Shown here piece after piece: positions 38,816 to 47,356 of a stretch of DNA of 64,000 nucleotides. A program made the position numbers and the translations under genes. The number at the start of each line of letters is the position of its first letter. Position 1 is the stretch's first letter. The notes beneath the pieces were generated by a model. It had not been told where the DNA came from and did not search any database. It saw only the letters and a program-made list of their open reading frames with translations. Source of the stretch: Fictibacillus phosphorivorans (GTDB taxonomy: Bacteria > Bacillota > Bacilli > Bacillales > Fictibacillaceae); the NCBI RefSeq assembly GCF_001629705.1, contig NZ_CP015378.1:1550001-1614000 (forward strand), given 5' to 3'.

Positions 38816-38944
38816 GTTGATTGAAGTGGAGGGTGCGAGACTCCTGCGGGACAGGCGGGCAGGTGAGACACTTATACGAGAAACGTACGAATGTGGCTCA
38901 CCGCCTGCCCCGCGGAAAGCGAGCATCCTGTAACGTAAATCAAC
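38816..38944 (+). repeat. Dispersed hairpin repeat, copy A
   Basis: About 128 bp with terminal inverted repeat GTTGATT/AATCAAC. The variable inner stem is AGGGTGC (38830-38836)/GCATCCT (38923-38929), and the conserved core holds CTCCTGCGGGACAGGCGGGC and CTGCCCCGCGGAAAGCGAGC. The centre has two half-palindromic arms ACTTATACG and CGTACGAATGT. GC content is clearly higher than in the surroundings. No protein is encoded. Confidence 0.9.
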
Positions 38945-39114
38945 CACGTTCAAGAGCGACAATGATAATCAGATGTCGTTTTTCAAAAATAAGAAACAAA
39001 ATCGTTAGTTCTGACGAATACTACTTTGTCGATGTTTAAGGACATTGAAAACATGGAAAAGATTAACGCATAGCATATAAATAGAACGATGCGTATGAAC
39101 GTAGGGGGTTTTTA

Positions 39115-40029
39115 ATGATGTATAGCCAATTAGCTGAGAAATTAAAAAGTGAAGATTTAGGTACTGTCCTAGTAAACGAACCATTAAAAAATCACACCAC
39201 ATTAAAAATTGGTGGGCCAGCTGATCTTTTTTATGAACCGAAAGATATTGAAAGTCTAAAAAAAGCTTTAGGTTATATTAAAGAAGCAAACGCACCGATA
39301 CGTGCAATCGGAAGAGGATCTAACCTGTTAGTTGCTGATGGGGGAATAGAAGGTGTTGTCATTAAAGTAGGGGAGGGGATCAACCACCTTGAAAAAGAGG
39401 ATACCAAGATCAGAGTTGGCGGTGGATATTCACTCATTCCGCTTGCAACCCTAATGTCACGTGAAGCTTATACGGGTCTAGAGTTTGCAGCAGGTATTCC
39501 GGGCTCGGTGGGCGGAGCTGTGTTCATGAATGCAGGTGCGCATGGATCAGATATGTCAAAGATCGTTGAGAAGGCTTTAATACTATTACCTAATGGTGAG
39601 CTTACATGGCTTTCTAATGAAGAGCTTAAATTCTCTTATCGTACTTCTGTTCTTCAAGAGACAGGTGGAATCTGTGTTGAAGTCATCCTCGTTTTGGATA
39701 AAGGGGATAAAGAAACGATAATGGCCGAGCTTAAGAAAAATAAAGATTATCGCAGAAACACTCAGCCGTGGAACTTTCCATGTTGTGGTAGTGTGTTCCG
39801 TAATCCTCTCCCTAATTATGCAGGACATCTTATTGAAACATCGGGACTTAAAGGAACACAAGTAGGTGGAGCACAAGTTTCTGAGATGCACGCTAATTTC
39901 ATTGTGAATACTGGAGATGCAAAAGCAAAAGACGTGCTAGATCTTATCAGTTATATACAAAAAACAATTAAAGAAAAGCATGGTGTTGAACTTCATACAG
40001 AAGTTGAGATCATTGGTAGAAATGATTAA
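39115..40029 (+). CDS. murB: UDP-N-acetylenolpyruvoylglucosamine reductase MurB
   Basis: 304 residues. FAD-dependent reduction forming UDP-MurNAc. FAD-binding [31 protein letters not shown], the catalytic Ser in CCGSVFRNP and the Glu in HTEVEIIG are present. Adjacent ATG codons at 39115 and 39118 follow TAGGGGG. In this genome murB is separated from spoVE by a terminator and a repeat, and from divIB by 227 bp, so it is probably its own unit. Confidence 0.96.
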   Translation: MMYSQLAEKLKSEDLGTVLVNEPLKNHTTLKIGGPADLFYEPKDIESLKKALGYIKEANAPIRAIGRGSNLLVADGGIEGVVIKVGEGINHLEKEDTKIRVGGGYSLIPLATLMSREAYTGLEFAAGIPGSVGGAVFMNAGAHGSDMSKIVEKALILLPNGELTWLSNEELKFSYRTSVLQETGGICVEVILVLDKGDKETIMAELKKNKDYRRNTQPWNFPCCGSVFRNPLPNYAGHLIETSGLKGTQVGGAQVSEMHANFIVNTGDAKAKDVLDLISYIQKTIKEKHGVELHTEVEIIGRND

Positions 40030-40069
40030 CAAAAAATTGGATAAATAGTGCTGAATTGCGGCTTATCCG

Positions 40070-40078
40070 TGCTATAAT
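40070..40078 (+). promoter_or_regulatory. Extended -10 promoter upstream of divIB
   Basis: TGCTATAAT is a perfect extended -10 element (TGnTATAAT); no clear -35 box. It probably drives divIB-ylxW-ylxX-sbp. Confidence 0.65.
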
Positions 40079-40174
40079 ACAAAGAACAAGAAAAAATTAA
40101 CTTTTGACGTTTCGAAACGAACCATACATTTCGTTATCTTCTGACAGTTGGACTGTTATCAGTACCTTTTGAAG

Positions 40175-40207
40175 ACTTGGCGTCTATCTGCCAAGTTCTT
40201 TTATTTC
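40175..40207 (+). terminator. Terminator-like hairpin in the divIB leader
   Basis: Perfect 7-bp stem ACTTGGC/GCCAAGT with an 8-nt loop and TTCTTTTATTT after it. It lies about 100 nt downstream of the promoter-like box and 50 nt before divIB. It may be an attenuator in the divIB leader, or simply end transcripts from murB. Confidence 0.6.
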
Positions 40208-40256
40208 TGTCAACCGTTAATGTTTCTTGTACTAACTTATAAAACGGAGGAAGAGG

Positions 40257-41030
40257 ATGGACAAGGTAAAGGTTGTCAAGATTGAGGACCGAATTCCGAA
40301 GCTGAAAGAACACCGCAAACAAAAAGCAAATCGTCGTCTTATTTATTACTTGTCCTTTTTCTTCCTGTTATTGTTGGTCGTCGTTTATTTTCAATCTGAT
40401 CTAAGTCATGTGAAGAAAATTACCGTCTCAGGCAACTATTTTGTAACCGACAATGAAATTCTTGAAAAAAGTGAAATTTCAACAAAGACAAAGTACTTAA
40501 ATGTATCTGAGGATGAAATGATGGAGCGACTTGAGGAAATCTCAGAAATCAGTTCTGTTTCCATCCAAAAGAAGTTTTTTAACCAAGTTATAATTAAAGT
40601 GAGTGAGTTTCAACGAGTCGGGTATTTCAGGAAAGAGAATCTATACTATCCGATGCTTCAGAACGGGAAGATGTTAGAACCTTTGAAGAAAAATGAGAGA
40701 CCTGTGAATGCACCTGTAATCGTCAGCTGGAAGGATCCAGAACAATTAGAGATGATGGCACAGGAACTGCAAAAACTACCTGAAGGAATCATTCATCGAA
40801 TATCTGAGATCACACATACACCTGCTGCCAACAGTTCAAATCAACTAACGTTGTTTATGACGGACGGTAACAAAGTGGTGACGACGATCTCTAAGTTCTC
40901 AGATAGGCTGACAGCGTATCCGTCTTTAGTCAGCGAACTTAAACCTGAGGAAAAAGGAACATTTTATTTAGGAATCAGCACACGTTTTGAACGATACAAC
41001 CAAGTGGAGGAAAGTAATGAGCAAAATTAA
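40257..41030 (+). CDS. divIB: Cell division protein DivIB (FtsQ)
   Basis: 257 residues. A basic cytoplasmic N-terminus, one transmembrane helix (about 28-46), a POTRA domain starting HVKKITVSGNYFVTDNEILEK, a beta domain, and a short C-terminal tail. It is a bitopic divisome protein that stabilises FtsL and DivIC. The ATG at 40257 follows ACGGAGGAAGAGG. The end overlaps ylxW by 14 bp. Confidence 0.95.
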   Translation: MDKVKVVKIEDRIPKLKEHRKQKANRRLIYYLSFFFLLLLVVVYFQSDLSHVKKITVSGNYFVTDNEILEKSEISTKTKYLNVSEDEMMERLEEISEISSVSIQKKFFNQVIIKVSEFQRVGYFRKENLYYPMLQNGKMLEPLKKNERPVNAPVIVSWKDPEQLEMMAQELQKLPEGIIHRISEITHTPAANSSNQLTLFMTDGNKVVTTISKFSDRLTAYPSLVSELKPEEKGTFYLGISTRFERYNQVEESNEQN

Positions 41031-41712
41031 AGGGACGCATCTTTTCCTATCTTTAATCCTTCTCGTTACCGGGTTCATACTATCTTTCTCCTATCAGAGA
41101 ACACAGATCGAAAAGCAAAATGTTGTAGAGAACAATGAATGGAAAAAAGAAGATTCATTGCGAAGCCAAATCTTAAATCTTCAAAAAACAAACAGAGAAT
41201 TAGCAGGCGACCTTCAAAGTCTGCAACAAAATGTTGAGAAGAAAGAAAACAAGCTGGCAGATCAAGAGGAGATCTCTTCTAAACTAGTAGAAGATTTGAA
41301 AGAGCTCAGAATGGTAGTAGGAAACGTGAAAGTGAAAGGGGAGGGGGTAGAAGTTACCCTTCAAGATTCCTCCTATATACCGGAAGGGGAGAACCCTAAC
41401 GATTATATCGTCCATGAAGAACATATTAGAAGTGTCATTGACGAACTTCACGTATCAGGTGCGGAAGCCATTGCGATAAACGGTCAAAGGATCTCACATG
41501 ATACGTATATCGCTTGTATCGGTCCTGTCGTTTCAGTGGATGGTAACCAATACCCTGCACCTTTTGTGATTACAGCAATTGGGAATTCCACAACCCTAGA
41601 GAAATCTTTGAATCTATACATCGTTGATAAAATTGTAACGGATGGTGTAGAAGTGAGAGTGGAGCAAGAAAGCGCGATCGAGATGGAGCCATTTATAACA
41701 GAAGAGGGATGA
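41017..41712 (+). CDS. ylxW: DUF881 protein YlxW
   Basis: 231 residues. N-terminal transmembrane segment (about 8-24), coiled coil (about 45-100), then the DUF881 domain with GEGVEVTLQDSSY and HVSGAEAIAINGQRISHDTY. Function is unknown; the gene family sits in divisome clusters of Gram-positives. The ATG at 41017 follows GTGGAGGAAAG and lies inside divIB. It is paralogous to the next gene. Confidence 0.88.
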   Translation: MSKIKGTHLFLSLILLVTGFILSFSYQRTQIEKQNVVENNEWKKEDSLRSQILNLQKTNRELAGDLQSLQQNVEKKENKLADQEEISSKLVEDLKELRMVVGNVKVKGEGVEVTLQDSSYIPEGENPNDYIVHEEHIRSVIDELHVSGAEAIAINGQRISHDTYIACIGPVVSVDGNQYPAPFVITAIGNSTTLEKSLNLYIVDKIVTDGVEVRVEQESAIEMEPFITEEG

Positions 41713-41717
41713 GTTAG

Positions 41718-42425
41718 TTGAAAGAGAGACAATTCATGTTCGCAACAATTGCCCTCATACTTGGCGGAATGCTGGCGATCCAATTTGAGACCACAAACAA
41801 TCCTGTTGTTCGGGATACTCGAGATTTATGGGAATTAAGAGCTGATTTGGAAAAAGAAAAACAGCGTCAGCAGGAGCTTAATGAGGAATTTGAACGCTAC
41901 AGTGAACTTCTAAACCAATACAAAGGTAACGGGAAAGACGAAAAAATCCAGGCAATGGAAAAAGCACTAGGTGATTTAAAAAAACAAGCAGGATTAACGA
42001 CGATTAGCGGACAAGGAATCGTGATAACGATCGAACCTTTTAATGAAGAGCTAATTGGAGTAGGTCAACCTGTTCCTAAAATAGATCCTGATATGCTTAG
42101 AAGACTTGTAAATGAATTAAACCGATACGATGCGAAGGAGATCAGCATCGATGGACAACGTATCGTATCGAAAACCCCGATCCGGGAAGTGAATGGAAAC
42201 ATTTACATAAACAATGAGCCTGTTTCTTCATTTCCGATTGAAATCAGAGTTTTGGCAAAAGACAACGAGAAACTTCAGCAAAAGATTATTGCTTCACCAG
42301 CCGTTGAAGAATTTATTCGTGAAAATTTTCTTGTAGAATCTAAACAAACAGCTAAAGTTATTTTGCCAGCTTTCGATAAAGATATGAAGGTGAAGTTTAT
42401 GAAACCGGCAAAGGAGGAAACGTAA
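41718..42425 (+). CDS. ylxX: DUF881 protein YlxX
   Basis: 235 residues and the second DUF881 paralogue in tandem. N-terminal membrane segment (about 6-22), coiled coil (about 38-95), then GQGIVITIEPF and ELNRYDAKEISIDGQRIVSKTPIREV-type core. The TTG start at 41718 has GAGGGATGAG upstream. It overlaps nothing, but sbp starts 1 bp after its stop, so it is cotranslated. Confidence 0.88.
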   Translation: MKERQFMFATIALILGGMLAIQFETTNNPVVRDTRDLWELRADLEKEKQRQQELNEEFERYSELLNQYKGNGKDEKIQAMEKALGDLKKQAGLTTISGQGIVITIEPFNEELIGVGQPVPKIDPDMLRRLVNELNRYDAKEISIDGQRIVSKTPIREVNGNIYINNEPVSSFPIEIRVLAKDNEKLQQKIIASPAVEEFIRENFLVESKQTAKVILPAFDKDMKVKFMKPAKEET

Positions 42426-42426
42426 G

Positions 42427-42780
42427 ATGTGGTTGCCGGTACTTGGACTGCTATTAGGTCTGTTATTAGGTTTCATGTCTGATATCCGGGTCCCTCCAGA
42501 ATATGCAAACTACTTATCCATTGCTGTCTTAGCTGCACTTGATACCCTATTCGGCGGTATACGTGCACATCTTCAAGGCAGTTTTGAAGATAAAGTGTTC
42601 ATTACTGGTTTTTTCTTTAACATTTTATTGGCTGCAGGGCTTGCATACTTAGGGGTGCACCTAGGTATAGACCTGTATCTAGCAGCTATCTTTGCATTTG
42701 GTGTTAGGCTGTTTAATAATATCGCAGTTATTAGACGCTTAATCATTTCAAAATGGTCAGATTCACGCAAAAAGGCCTAA
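42427..42780 (+). CDS. sbp: Small basic protein Sbp (DUF1290)
   Basis: 117 residues, three or four transmembrane helices and a basic C-terminus (SDSRKKA). It matches the DUF1290 small basic protein found between the DUF881 genes and ftsA. The core motif is LDTLFGGIRAHLQGSFEDKVF. Function unknown. The start follows GGAGGAAACGTAAG. A 136-bp gap with an AT-rich palindrome (GGAATTTATTCC) and presumed ftsAZ promoters follows. Confidence 0.92.
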   Translation: MWLPVLGLLLGLLLGFMSDIRVPPEYANYLSIAVLAALDTLFGGIRAHLQGSFEDKVFITGFFFNILLAAGLAYLGVHLGIDLYLAAIFAFGVRLFNNIAVIRRLIISKWSDSRKKA

Positions 42781-42916
42781 AAAATTTGAAAAAACGGTAA
42801 AAAAAAAGAGGGATAACCCGTTGTTTGTGGAATTTATTCCATAATTAAGCGCAAATCAAGGGATTTTTAAAAAAATTAGAAGATTTATTGGATGAAAGGT
42901 AAGGAGGTGCCACAGA

Positions 42917-44200
42917 ATGAACAGCAATGAAATTTATGTAAGTTTAGACATCGGTACATCCAATATTAAAGTGATCATTGGAGAAATGACTAGTGAGTCC
43001 TTTAATGTAATTGGTGTTGGCCATGCAAAATCAGCTGGAATCAGAAAAGGTTCCATTGTAGATATTGACGAAACTGTTCGTTCCATTAGAAAAGCCGTAG
43101 AGCAAGCAGAAAGAATGTTAGGTATTCCGATTAACGCTGTCATTGTAGGTGTAAAAGGAAACCATATACAGCTTCAACCTTGCCACGGTGTAGTTGCGGT
43201 ATCAAGGGAAGACCGAGAAATTGGTGATGAAGACATTGCTAGAGTAATAGAGGCAGCTCAAGTTATGTCAGTGCCTCCAGAACGCGAAATTATAGATGTG
43301 ATTCCTCGACAATTTATTGTCGATGGTACAGATGAGATTATTGATCCACGAGGCATGCTAGGTGTACGCCTTGAGATGGAAGGAACCGTAATAACGGGCT
43401 CCAAAACGATCTTACATAATTTATTACGATGCGTAGAACGAGCTGGACTTACAGTGGCGGACATTTGTTTAGAGCCATTGGCAACATCATCGATCGCACT
43501 TTCACGTGATGAGATGGAGCTTGGTGTAGCACTGATCGATATTGGTGGGGGTTCTACTACACTATCTGTTTTTGATCAAGGAACCATGCAGTTAACATCC
43601 GTTCTTCCGATAGGTGGAGACTTTATCACAAAAGATATTTCCATCGGATTAAGAACTTCTGCTGAAGATGCAGAGAAGATTAAGCTGAAGCATGGTCATT
43701 CTTTCGTGGATTATGCGTCAAAAGATGAGACATTCACCGTATCGCAAATTGGATCTTCACAAGAACAAGAAATCTCGCAATACGAACTCTCGTTAATTAT
43801 TGAAGCTCGTATGGCTGAAATATTTGAGATGATTGATGATGAATTGCATCAGCGTGGATATTCCGAACTGCCAGGTGGTTTTGTTATTACAGGCGGAGTT
43901 GCTGCAATTCCAGGAGTACTTGAACTCGCTCAAGATATCTTCCAGCAGAACGTACGCGTTTCATTGCCAGATTATATCGGAGTTAGAGAACCGAAGTTTA
44001 CAGCGGGAGTTGGATTAATCCAATTCACTCACAAAAATATTAAAGTTCAAGGAAAAGAAGTTGCTACTGCGTTAGTTGATAACGCTGGAGAACCTTTACC
44101 TAAAAAGAAGCAACAATCCAGCCAAAAATCGGGACAAGAAAAACAATCCGGTGGCATGAAATCAAAAGTCAAAGACTGGTTTGGTTTATTTTTTGAATAA
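42917..44200 (+). CDS. ftsA: Cell division protein FtsA
   Basis: 427 residues. Actin-like ATPase that tethers FtsZ to the membrane. Phosphate-1 motif LDIGTSNIKVIIGE, SHS2 (1C) insertion (about 85-165), phosphate-2 ALIDIGGGSTTLSVF, and adenosine motif FVITGGVAAIPGV. The C-terminus KSKVKDWFGLFFE is the amphipathic membrane-targeting helix. The ATG follows AAGGAGGTGCC. ftsZ follows after 32 bp. Confidence 0.98.
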   Translation: MNSNEIYVSLDIGTSNIKVIIGEMTSESFNVIGVGHAKSAGIRKGSIVDIDETVRSIRKAVEQAERMLGIPINAVIVGVKGNHIQLQPCHGVVAVSREDREIGDEDIARVIEAAQVMSVPPEREIIDVIPRQFIVDGTDEIIDPRGMLGVRLEMEGTVITGSKTILHNLLRCVERAGLTVADICLEPLATSSIALSRDEMELGVALIDIGGGSTTLSVFDQGTMQLTSVLPIGGDFITKDISIGLRTSAEDAEKIKLKHGHSFVDYASKDETFTVSQIGSSQEQEISQYELSLIIEARMAEIFEMIDDELHQRGYSELPGGFVITGGVAAIPGVLELAQDIFQQNVRVSLPDYIGVREPKFTAGVGLIQFTHKNIKVQGKEVATALVDNAGEPLPKKKQQSSQKSGQEKQSGGMKSKVKDWFGLFFE

Positions 44201-44232
44201 CATTAAGGAACTAGTCATTAGGAGGAACGCTC

Positions 44233-45417
44233 ATGTTAGAGTTTGATATGAATATGGATCAATTGGCGACAATTAAAGTAATTGGTGTTGGTGGCGGTGG
44301 AAGCAACGCTGTTAACCGTATGATCGAACACGGTGTACAAGGTGTAGAATTTATCTGTGTAAATACAGATGCTCAAGCTCTGAACCTTTCTAAAGCACCT
44401 GTAAAAATGCAAATCGGTACGAAATTAACAAGAGGACTAGGTGCAGGTGCAAATCCTGATATCGGTAAAAAAGCTGCTGAAGAAAGCCGCGAGCAGATCG
44501 AAGAGGCACTTAGCGGTGCTGATATGGTCTTCGTAACAGCTGGTATGGGTGGCGGAACAGGAACTGGTGCAGCACCTGTAGTCGCAGAGATCGCTAAAGA
44601 TCTTGGTGCCCTTACAGTGGGTGTTGTAACAAGACCGTTCACTTTTGAAGGCCGTAAGCGTTCTACACAAGCGGTAGGTGGAATCTCTGTACTTAAAGAA
44701 AAAGTTGATACACTTATTGTCATTCCGAATGATCGTTTGTTAGAGATCGTAGATAAAAATACTCCTATGCTTGAAGCTTTCCGTGAAGCGGATAACGTAC
44801 TTCGTCAAGGTGTACAAGGTATCTCAGATTTAATCGCTGTACCAGGATTGATCAACCTTGACTTTGCCGATGTAAAAACAATCATGACGGAACGCGGATC
44901 TGCACTGATGGGTATTGGTGTAGGTACTGGTGAGAACCGTGCCGCTGAAGCTGCGAAAAAAGCTATTTCATCTCCACTTCTTGAAACATCAATCGATGGA
45001 GCAAAAGGTGTATTGATGAACATTACAGGTGGAGCAAACTTAAGTCTTTACGAGGTAAATGAAGCTGCAGATATCGTTTCATCTGCTTCAGATCCTGAAG
45101 TAAACATGATCTTTGGTTCCGTAATTAACGAAGAACTAAAAGATGAGATTCTAGTTACAGTTATCGCAACTGGATTTGATGAAACTGAAAAGATGGTGAA
45201 CAACCAACAGAGAGCTGAGCGTCCTAGAATGCAGCAAGCTCCAACATCTAATCAGTCTCATTCGACTCAAACTCAATCACAACCACAAAGCCAGTCTCAA
45301 GGGCAATCTCGTGAAGAGAGCCAAGAATCAAGAAATACTTCTTACACGAATGCTGATTCAGATACGCTTGATATTCCAACATTCTTGCGTAACCGCAGCC
45401 GTAACAGAAGAAGATAA
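44233..45417 (+). CDS. ftsZ: Cell division GTPase FtsZ
   Basis: 394 residues. Tubulin-like GTPase forming the Z ring. GTP-binding [14 protein letters not shown] and tubulin signature [14 protein letters not shown], with GTPase T7-loop [15 protein letters not shown] Gln/Ser-rich linker (about 325-375) precedes the conserved C-terminal peptide [18 protein letters not shown], which binds FtsA, SepF and others. The start follows TAGGAGGAACGC. A strong terminator lies 11 bp after the stop. Confidence 0.99.
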   Translation: MLEFDMNMDQLATIKVIGVGGGGSNAVNRMIEHGVQGVEFICVNTDAQALNLSKAPVKMQIGTKLTRGLGAGANPDIGKKAAEESREQIEEALSGADMVFVTAGMGGGTGTGAAPVVAEIAKDLGALTVGVVTRPFTFEGRKRSTQAVGGISVLKEKVDTLIVIPNDRLLEIVDKNTPMLEAFREADNVLRQGVQGISDLIAVPGLINLDFADVKTIMTERGSALMGIGVGTGENRAAEAAKKAISSPLLETSIDGAKGVLMNITGGANLSLYEVNEAADIVSSASDPEVNMIFGSVINEELKDEILVTVIATGFDETEKMVNNQQRAERPRMQQAPTSNQSHSTQTQSQPQSQSQGQSREESQESRNTSYTNADSDTLDIPTFLRNRSRNRRR

Positions 45418-45428
45418 ATACAAAAACG

Positions 45429-45465
45429 AAAGCATGTTCTCTATTTTAGAGAGCATGCTTTTTTG
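45429..45465 (+). terminator. Terminator of the ftsAZ unit
   Basis: A 14-bp stem AAAGCATGTTCTCT/AGAGAGCATGCTTT (one G-U), 5-nt loop, T-run. Confidence 0.95.
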
Positions 45466-45540
45466 TTTTGTTAGTAGTTGATCTCCGCTCCAGGTTGCTC
45501 GCTTTCCACGGGGCGTGCGGTGAGCCTCCTGTCTAGTTGC

Positions 45541-45640
45541 AGTGACTAGCCCCTCGAGGTCAAAAGATAAACGGTCAAGAAGGCAAATTATGCCTTCCAA
45601 GCCCATTTACCTTTTGCTTGTCGGAGCTGAACGAGTCACT
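45541..45640. repeat. Inner hairpin unit 1 of copy B
   Basis: Outer stem AGTGACT/AGTCACT, then AGCCCC/GGAGCT, CAAAAG/CTTTTG, and a perfect tip GAAGGC-AAATTAT-GCCTTC. 100 nt in total; the same length as unit 2. Confidence 0.8.
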
Positions 45641-45695
45641 TCCATTTTTCTGACTGCCGCTTTGCGCCTTTAGGAGTCTCCACCTGTCTGGTTAC

Positions 45696-45795
45696 AGTGG
45701 CTAGCCCCTCGAGGTCAAAAGTTAAACGGTCAAGAAGGCAAAGTGCGCCTTCCTAGCCCATTCAACTTTTGCTGGTCGGGGCTGAACGAGCCACT
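45696..45795. repeat. Inner hairpin unit 2 of copy B
   Basis: Outer stem AGTGGCT/AGCCACT, then AGCCCC/GGGGCT, CAAAAGTT/AACTTTTG, tip GAAGGC-AAAGTGC-GCCTTC. It differs from unit 1 by compensated stem changes. Confidence 0.8.
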
Positions 45796-46013
45796 TCCAC
45801 ATTTCGTACTGACCGCTCGTCCCGTAGGAGTCGGCAACCATACGCTCCCATCAACATGCAAAGGAAGAGAATAAAAATAGATAAAACATTTAAAGCAATA
45901 ACTCTATGGAAAACAGCTTTTCAAAAAATTATTCCCCTTGTCTTTTTCTACAACAGGCATATTGACAAGTAGAATGATGCTACAGAGAGATTTATAAAAT
46001 GCTTCATTGAACA

Positions 46014-46141
46014 GTTAATTGGAGTGGAAGGTGGGAGACTCCTGCGGGACAGGCGGGCAGGTGAGACACTTATACGTGAAACGTACGAATGTGGCTCACC
46101 GCCTGCCCCGCGGAAAGCGAGCACCTGAAACGGAAATTAAC
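46014..46141 (+). repeat. Dispersed hairpin repeat, copy C
   Basis: 128 bp with terminal repeat GTTAATT/AATTAAC and inner stem AGGTG (46029-46033)/CACCT (46122-46126). The core CTCCTGCGGGACAGGCGGGC is identical to copy A. It ends about 40 bp before the first Spo0A-box-like sequence of spoIIG. Confidence 0.9.
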
Positions 46142-46182
46142 CACTTCCAAAAACAACAAAGCTAACGTAAAATGTTTTAGAT

Positions 46183-46204
46183 TTTGTCATATTCTTGTCC
46201 GAAA
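46183..46204 (+). promoter_or_regulatory. Candidate tandem Spo0A boxes upstream of spoIIG
   Basis: Two TTGTC half-sites 11 bp apart (46184 and 46195; the second reads TTGTCCGAA, close to the 0A box TTGTCGAA). The position, about 80-90 bp upstream of the -35 region, is like the distal 0A site of B. subtilis spoIIG. Confidence 0.5.
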
Positions 46205-46273
46205 AGCGTATATCTAACATATAAGTTATTTTGACAAAAATAGAGAAAATAAGAACTTTACTTCTCTCATAAA

Positions 46274-46307
46274 CTGACAGACTTTCAAACAACCTATACG
46301 TTATACT
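46274..46307 (+). promoter_or_regulatory. spoIIG promoter with 22-bp spacer
   Basis: CTGACA (46274-46279), exactly 22 bp, TATACT (46302-46307). The abnormal 22-bp spacing is the known hallmark of the Spo0A-activated sigma-A promoter of spoIIG in B. subtilis. It lies 30 bp before the spoIIGA start. Confidence 0.78.
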
Positions 46308-46336
46308 GATTTCAAAATTAAGAAAGGAGAAAACCA

Positions 46337-47248
46337 ATGACCCTTTATTTGGATGTCATTTGGTTTCTTAATTTCTGCATTGATTATGTTTTGATCTCTC
46401 TGACAGCGTATGTGCTAAAGCGCAATGCATCGAAAAAGAGAATCCTATTTGCTTCTTTATTAGCTTCAAGTTATGTGTTGTTAGTCATATTCCCAGAACT
46501 TATGTTATTTTCACAACCAGTCATGAAATTTATCCTATCCGTTTTCATCATGATTGTGGCCTTTGGATTTAAGCGTTTTAAATTTGTCATGAAAAATATC
46601 GCCATGTTTTATTTCGTTTCTTTTGTTACGGGTGGAGGTATTTTCGGTCTCCATTATTTTATGCAGAGTGATGCTGTGATTATGAATGGTGTTATCACAA
46701 CAAAAAGTTCAGGGATGGGTGACCCGGTCAGCTGGCTGTTTGTTGTAGTGGGTGTTCCTCTTCTTTGGTACTTCTCAAAGAAACGAGTAGATGATATTTC
46801 TGTGGAAAAAATGGATTCCAACAGTCTTGTCAAAGTTTCTATAAAAATTGATCAAACTATAATTTCTGCAAATGGCCTTATTGATACCGGAAATAAATTA
46901 TATGATCCTATTTCTAAAATGCCCGTTATGATTCTTGATATGAACAAACACGGTGACTCATTTCCAGAAGTTATCCGAACCGCTGCCAAAGATGTTCTAG
47001 CAATGAATACCGATGATAATGAGCATCCTTGGCTGAATAGACTTCGAGTCGTACCGTACCGTGCAGTTGGACATCAGCAGTTTTTAGCTTGTTTGAAACC
47101 AGATACCGTTGAAATTGAAAAAGATGGTGTATCTTTTGCATCTCCACAATGCCTCATAGGCTTGAGTTGGACTGTTTTGTCTAGTGAAGGACAGTTTGAT
47201 GCGATCGTTCATCCTAAGATGTCCATGCAACATGTACAAGCGTCTTAA
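46337..47248 (+). CDS. spoIIGA: Pro-sigma-E processing protease SpoIIGA
   Basis: 303 residues. Five N-terminal transmembrane helices (to about residue 150) and a C-terminal aspartic protease domain with D183 in GLIDTGNKLYDP, the same position as in B. subtilis. It cleaves pro-sigma-E at the sporulation septum after the SpoIIR signal from the forespore. The ATG follows AAAGGAGAAAACC. sigE follows after 108 bp. Confidence 0.96.
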   Translation: MTLYLDVIWFLNFCIDYVLISLTAYVLKRNASKKRILFASLLASSYVLLVIFPELMLFSQPVMKFILSVFIMIVAFGFKRFKFVMKNIAMFYFVSFVTGGGIFGLHYFMQSDAVIMNGVITTKSSGMGDPVSWLFVVVGVPLLWYFSKKRVDDISVEKMDSNSLVKVSIKIDQTIISANGLIDTGNKLYDPISKMPVMILDMNKHGDSFPEVIRTAAKDVLAMNTDDNEHPWLNRLRVVPYRAVGHQQFLACLKPDTVEIEKDGVSFASPQCLIGLSWTVLSSEGQFDAIVHPKMSMQHVQAS

Positions 47249-47356
47249 ACGGCAATAGATAAATCCGTAAAAAATGTACCTGATTCACATTAAAAGTATG
47301 TTCAACAATAGTTATTTGTGAAAAACAACTAATAAAGATCATGTGGAAGGGGAGTT

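Larger units (their letters stand above)
38657..39114. other. Intergenic region where murG is expected; holds a terminator and a hairpin repeat
   Basis: Between spoVE and murB there is no reading frame resembling murG. The gap contains the spoVE terminator (38709-38746) and one copy of the dispersed hairpin element (38816-38944). About 170 bp of AT-rich DNA with the murB promoter follow. Overlapping short reading frames in the repeat are not genes. Confidence 0.85.
45477..45855 (-). repeat. Composite hairpin repeat, copy B
   Basis: The ends match the dispersed element read on minus: GTTGAT at 45477 and ATCAAC at 45850, with inner stem GGTTGC (45493-45498)/GCAACC (45834-45839). The centre is replaced by two direct units that share CTAGCCCCTCGAGG at 45546 and 45701 (period 155). 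Each unit folds into a 100-nt hairpin of its own. Confidence 0.85.
45418..46336. other. 919-bp gap between ftsZ and spoIIGA dominated by repeats
   Basis: The gap contains the ftsZ terminator, a 379-bp composite repeat (45477-45855), about 155 bp of AT-rich DNA, a second simple hairpin repeat (46014-46141) and the spoIIG regulatory region (46175-46336). The B. subtilis extracellular protease genes found at this locus (such as bpr) are absent. Short reading frames here lack ribosome sites and run across the repeats. Confidence 0.85.

Noticed and set aside
38751..39039. Overlapping reading frames across repeat copy A on both strands
   Set aside because: They are the repeat read in different frames (Arg-rich, no ribosome site); the same happens at copies B and D.
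45541..45795. Possible CRISPR-like array
   Set aside because: Only two units, each a 100-nt hairpin at a 155-bp period, with no short repeats or unique spacers.
45769..45972. 67-codon reading frame across the end of composite repeat B
   Set aside because: No ribosome site, begins inside the repeat, low-complexity basic product; the shorter ATG at 45856 also lacks a ribosome site.
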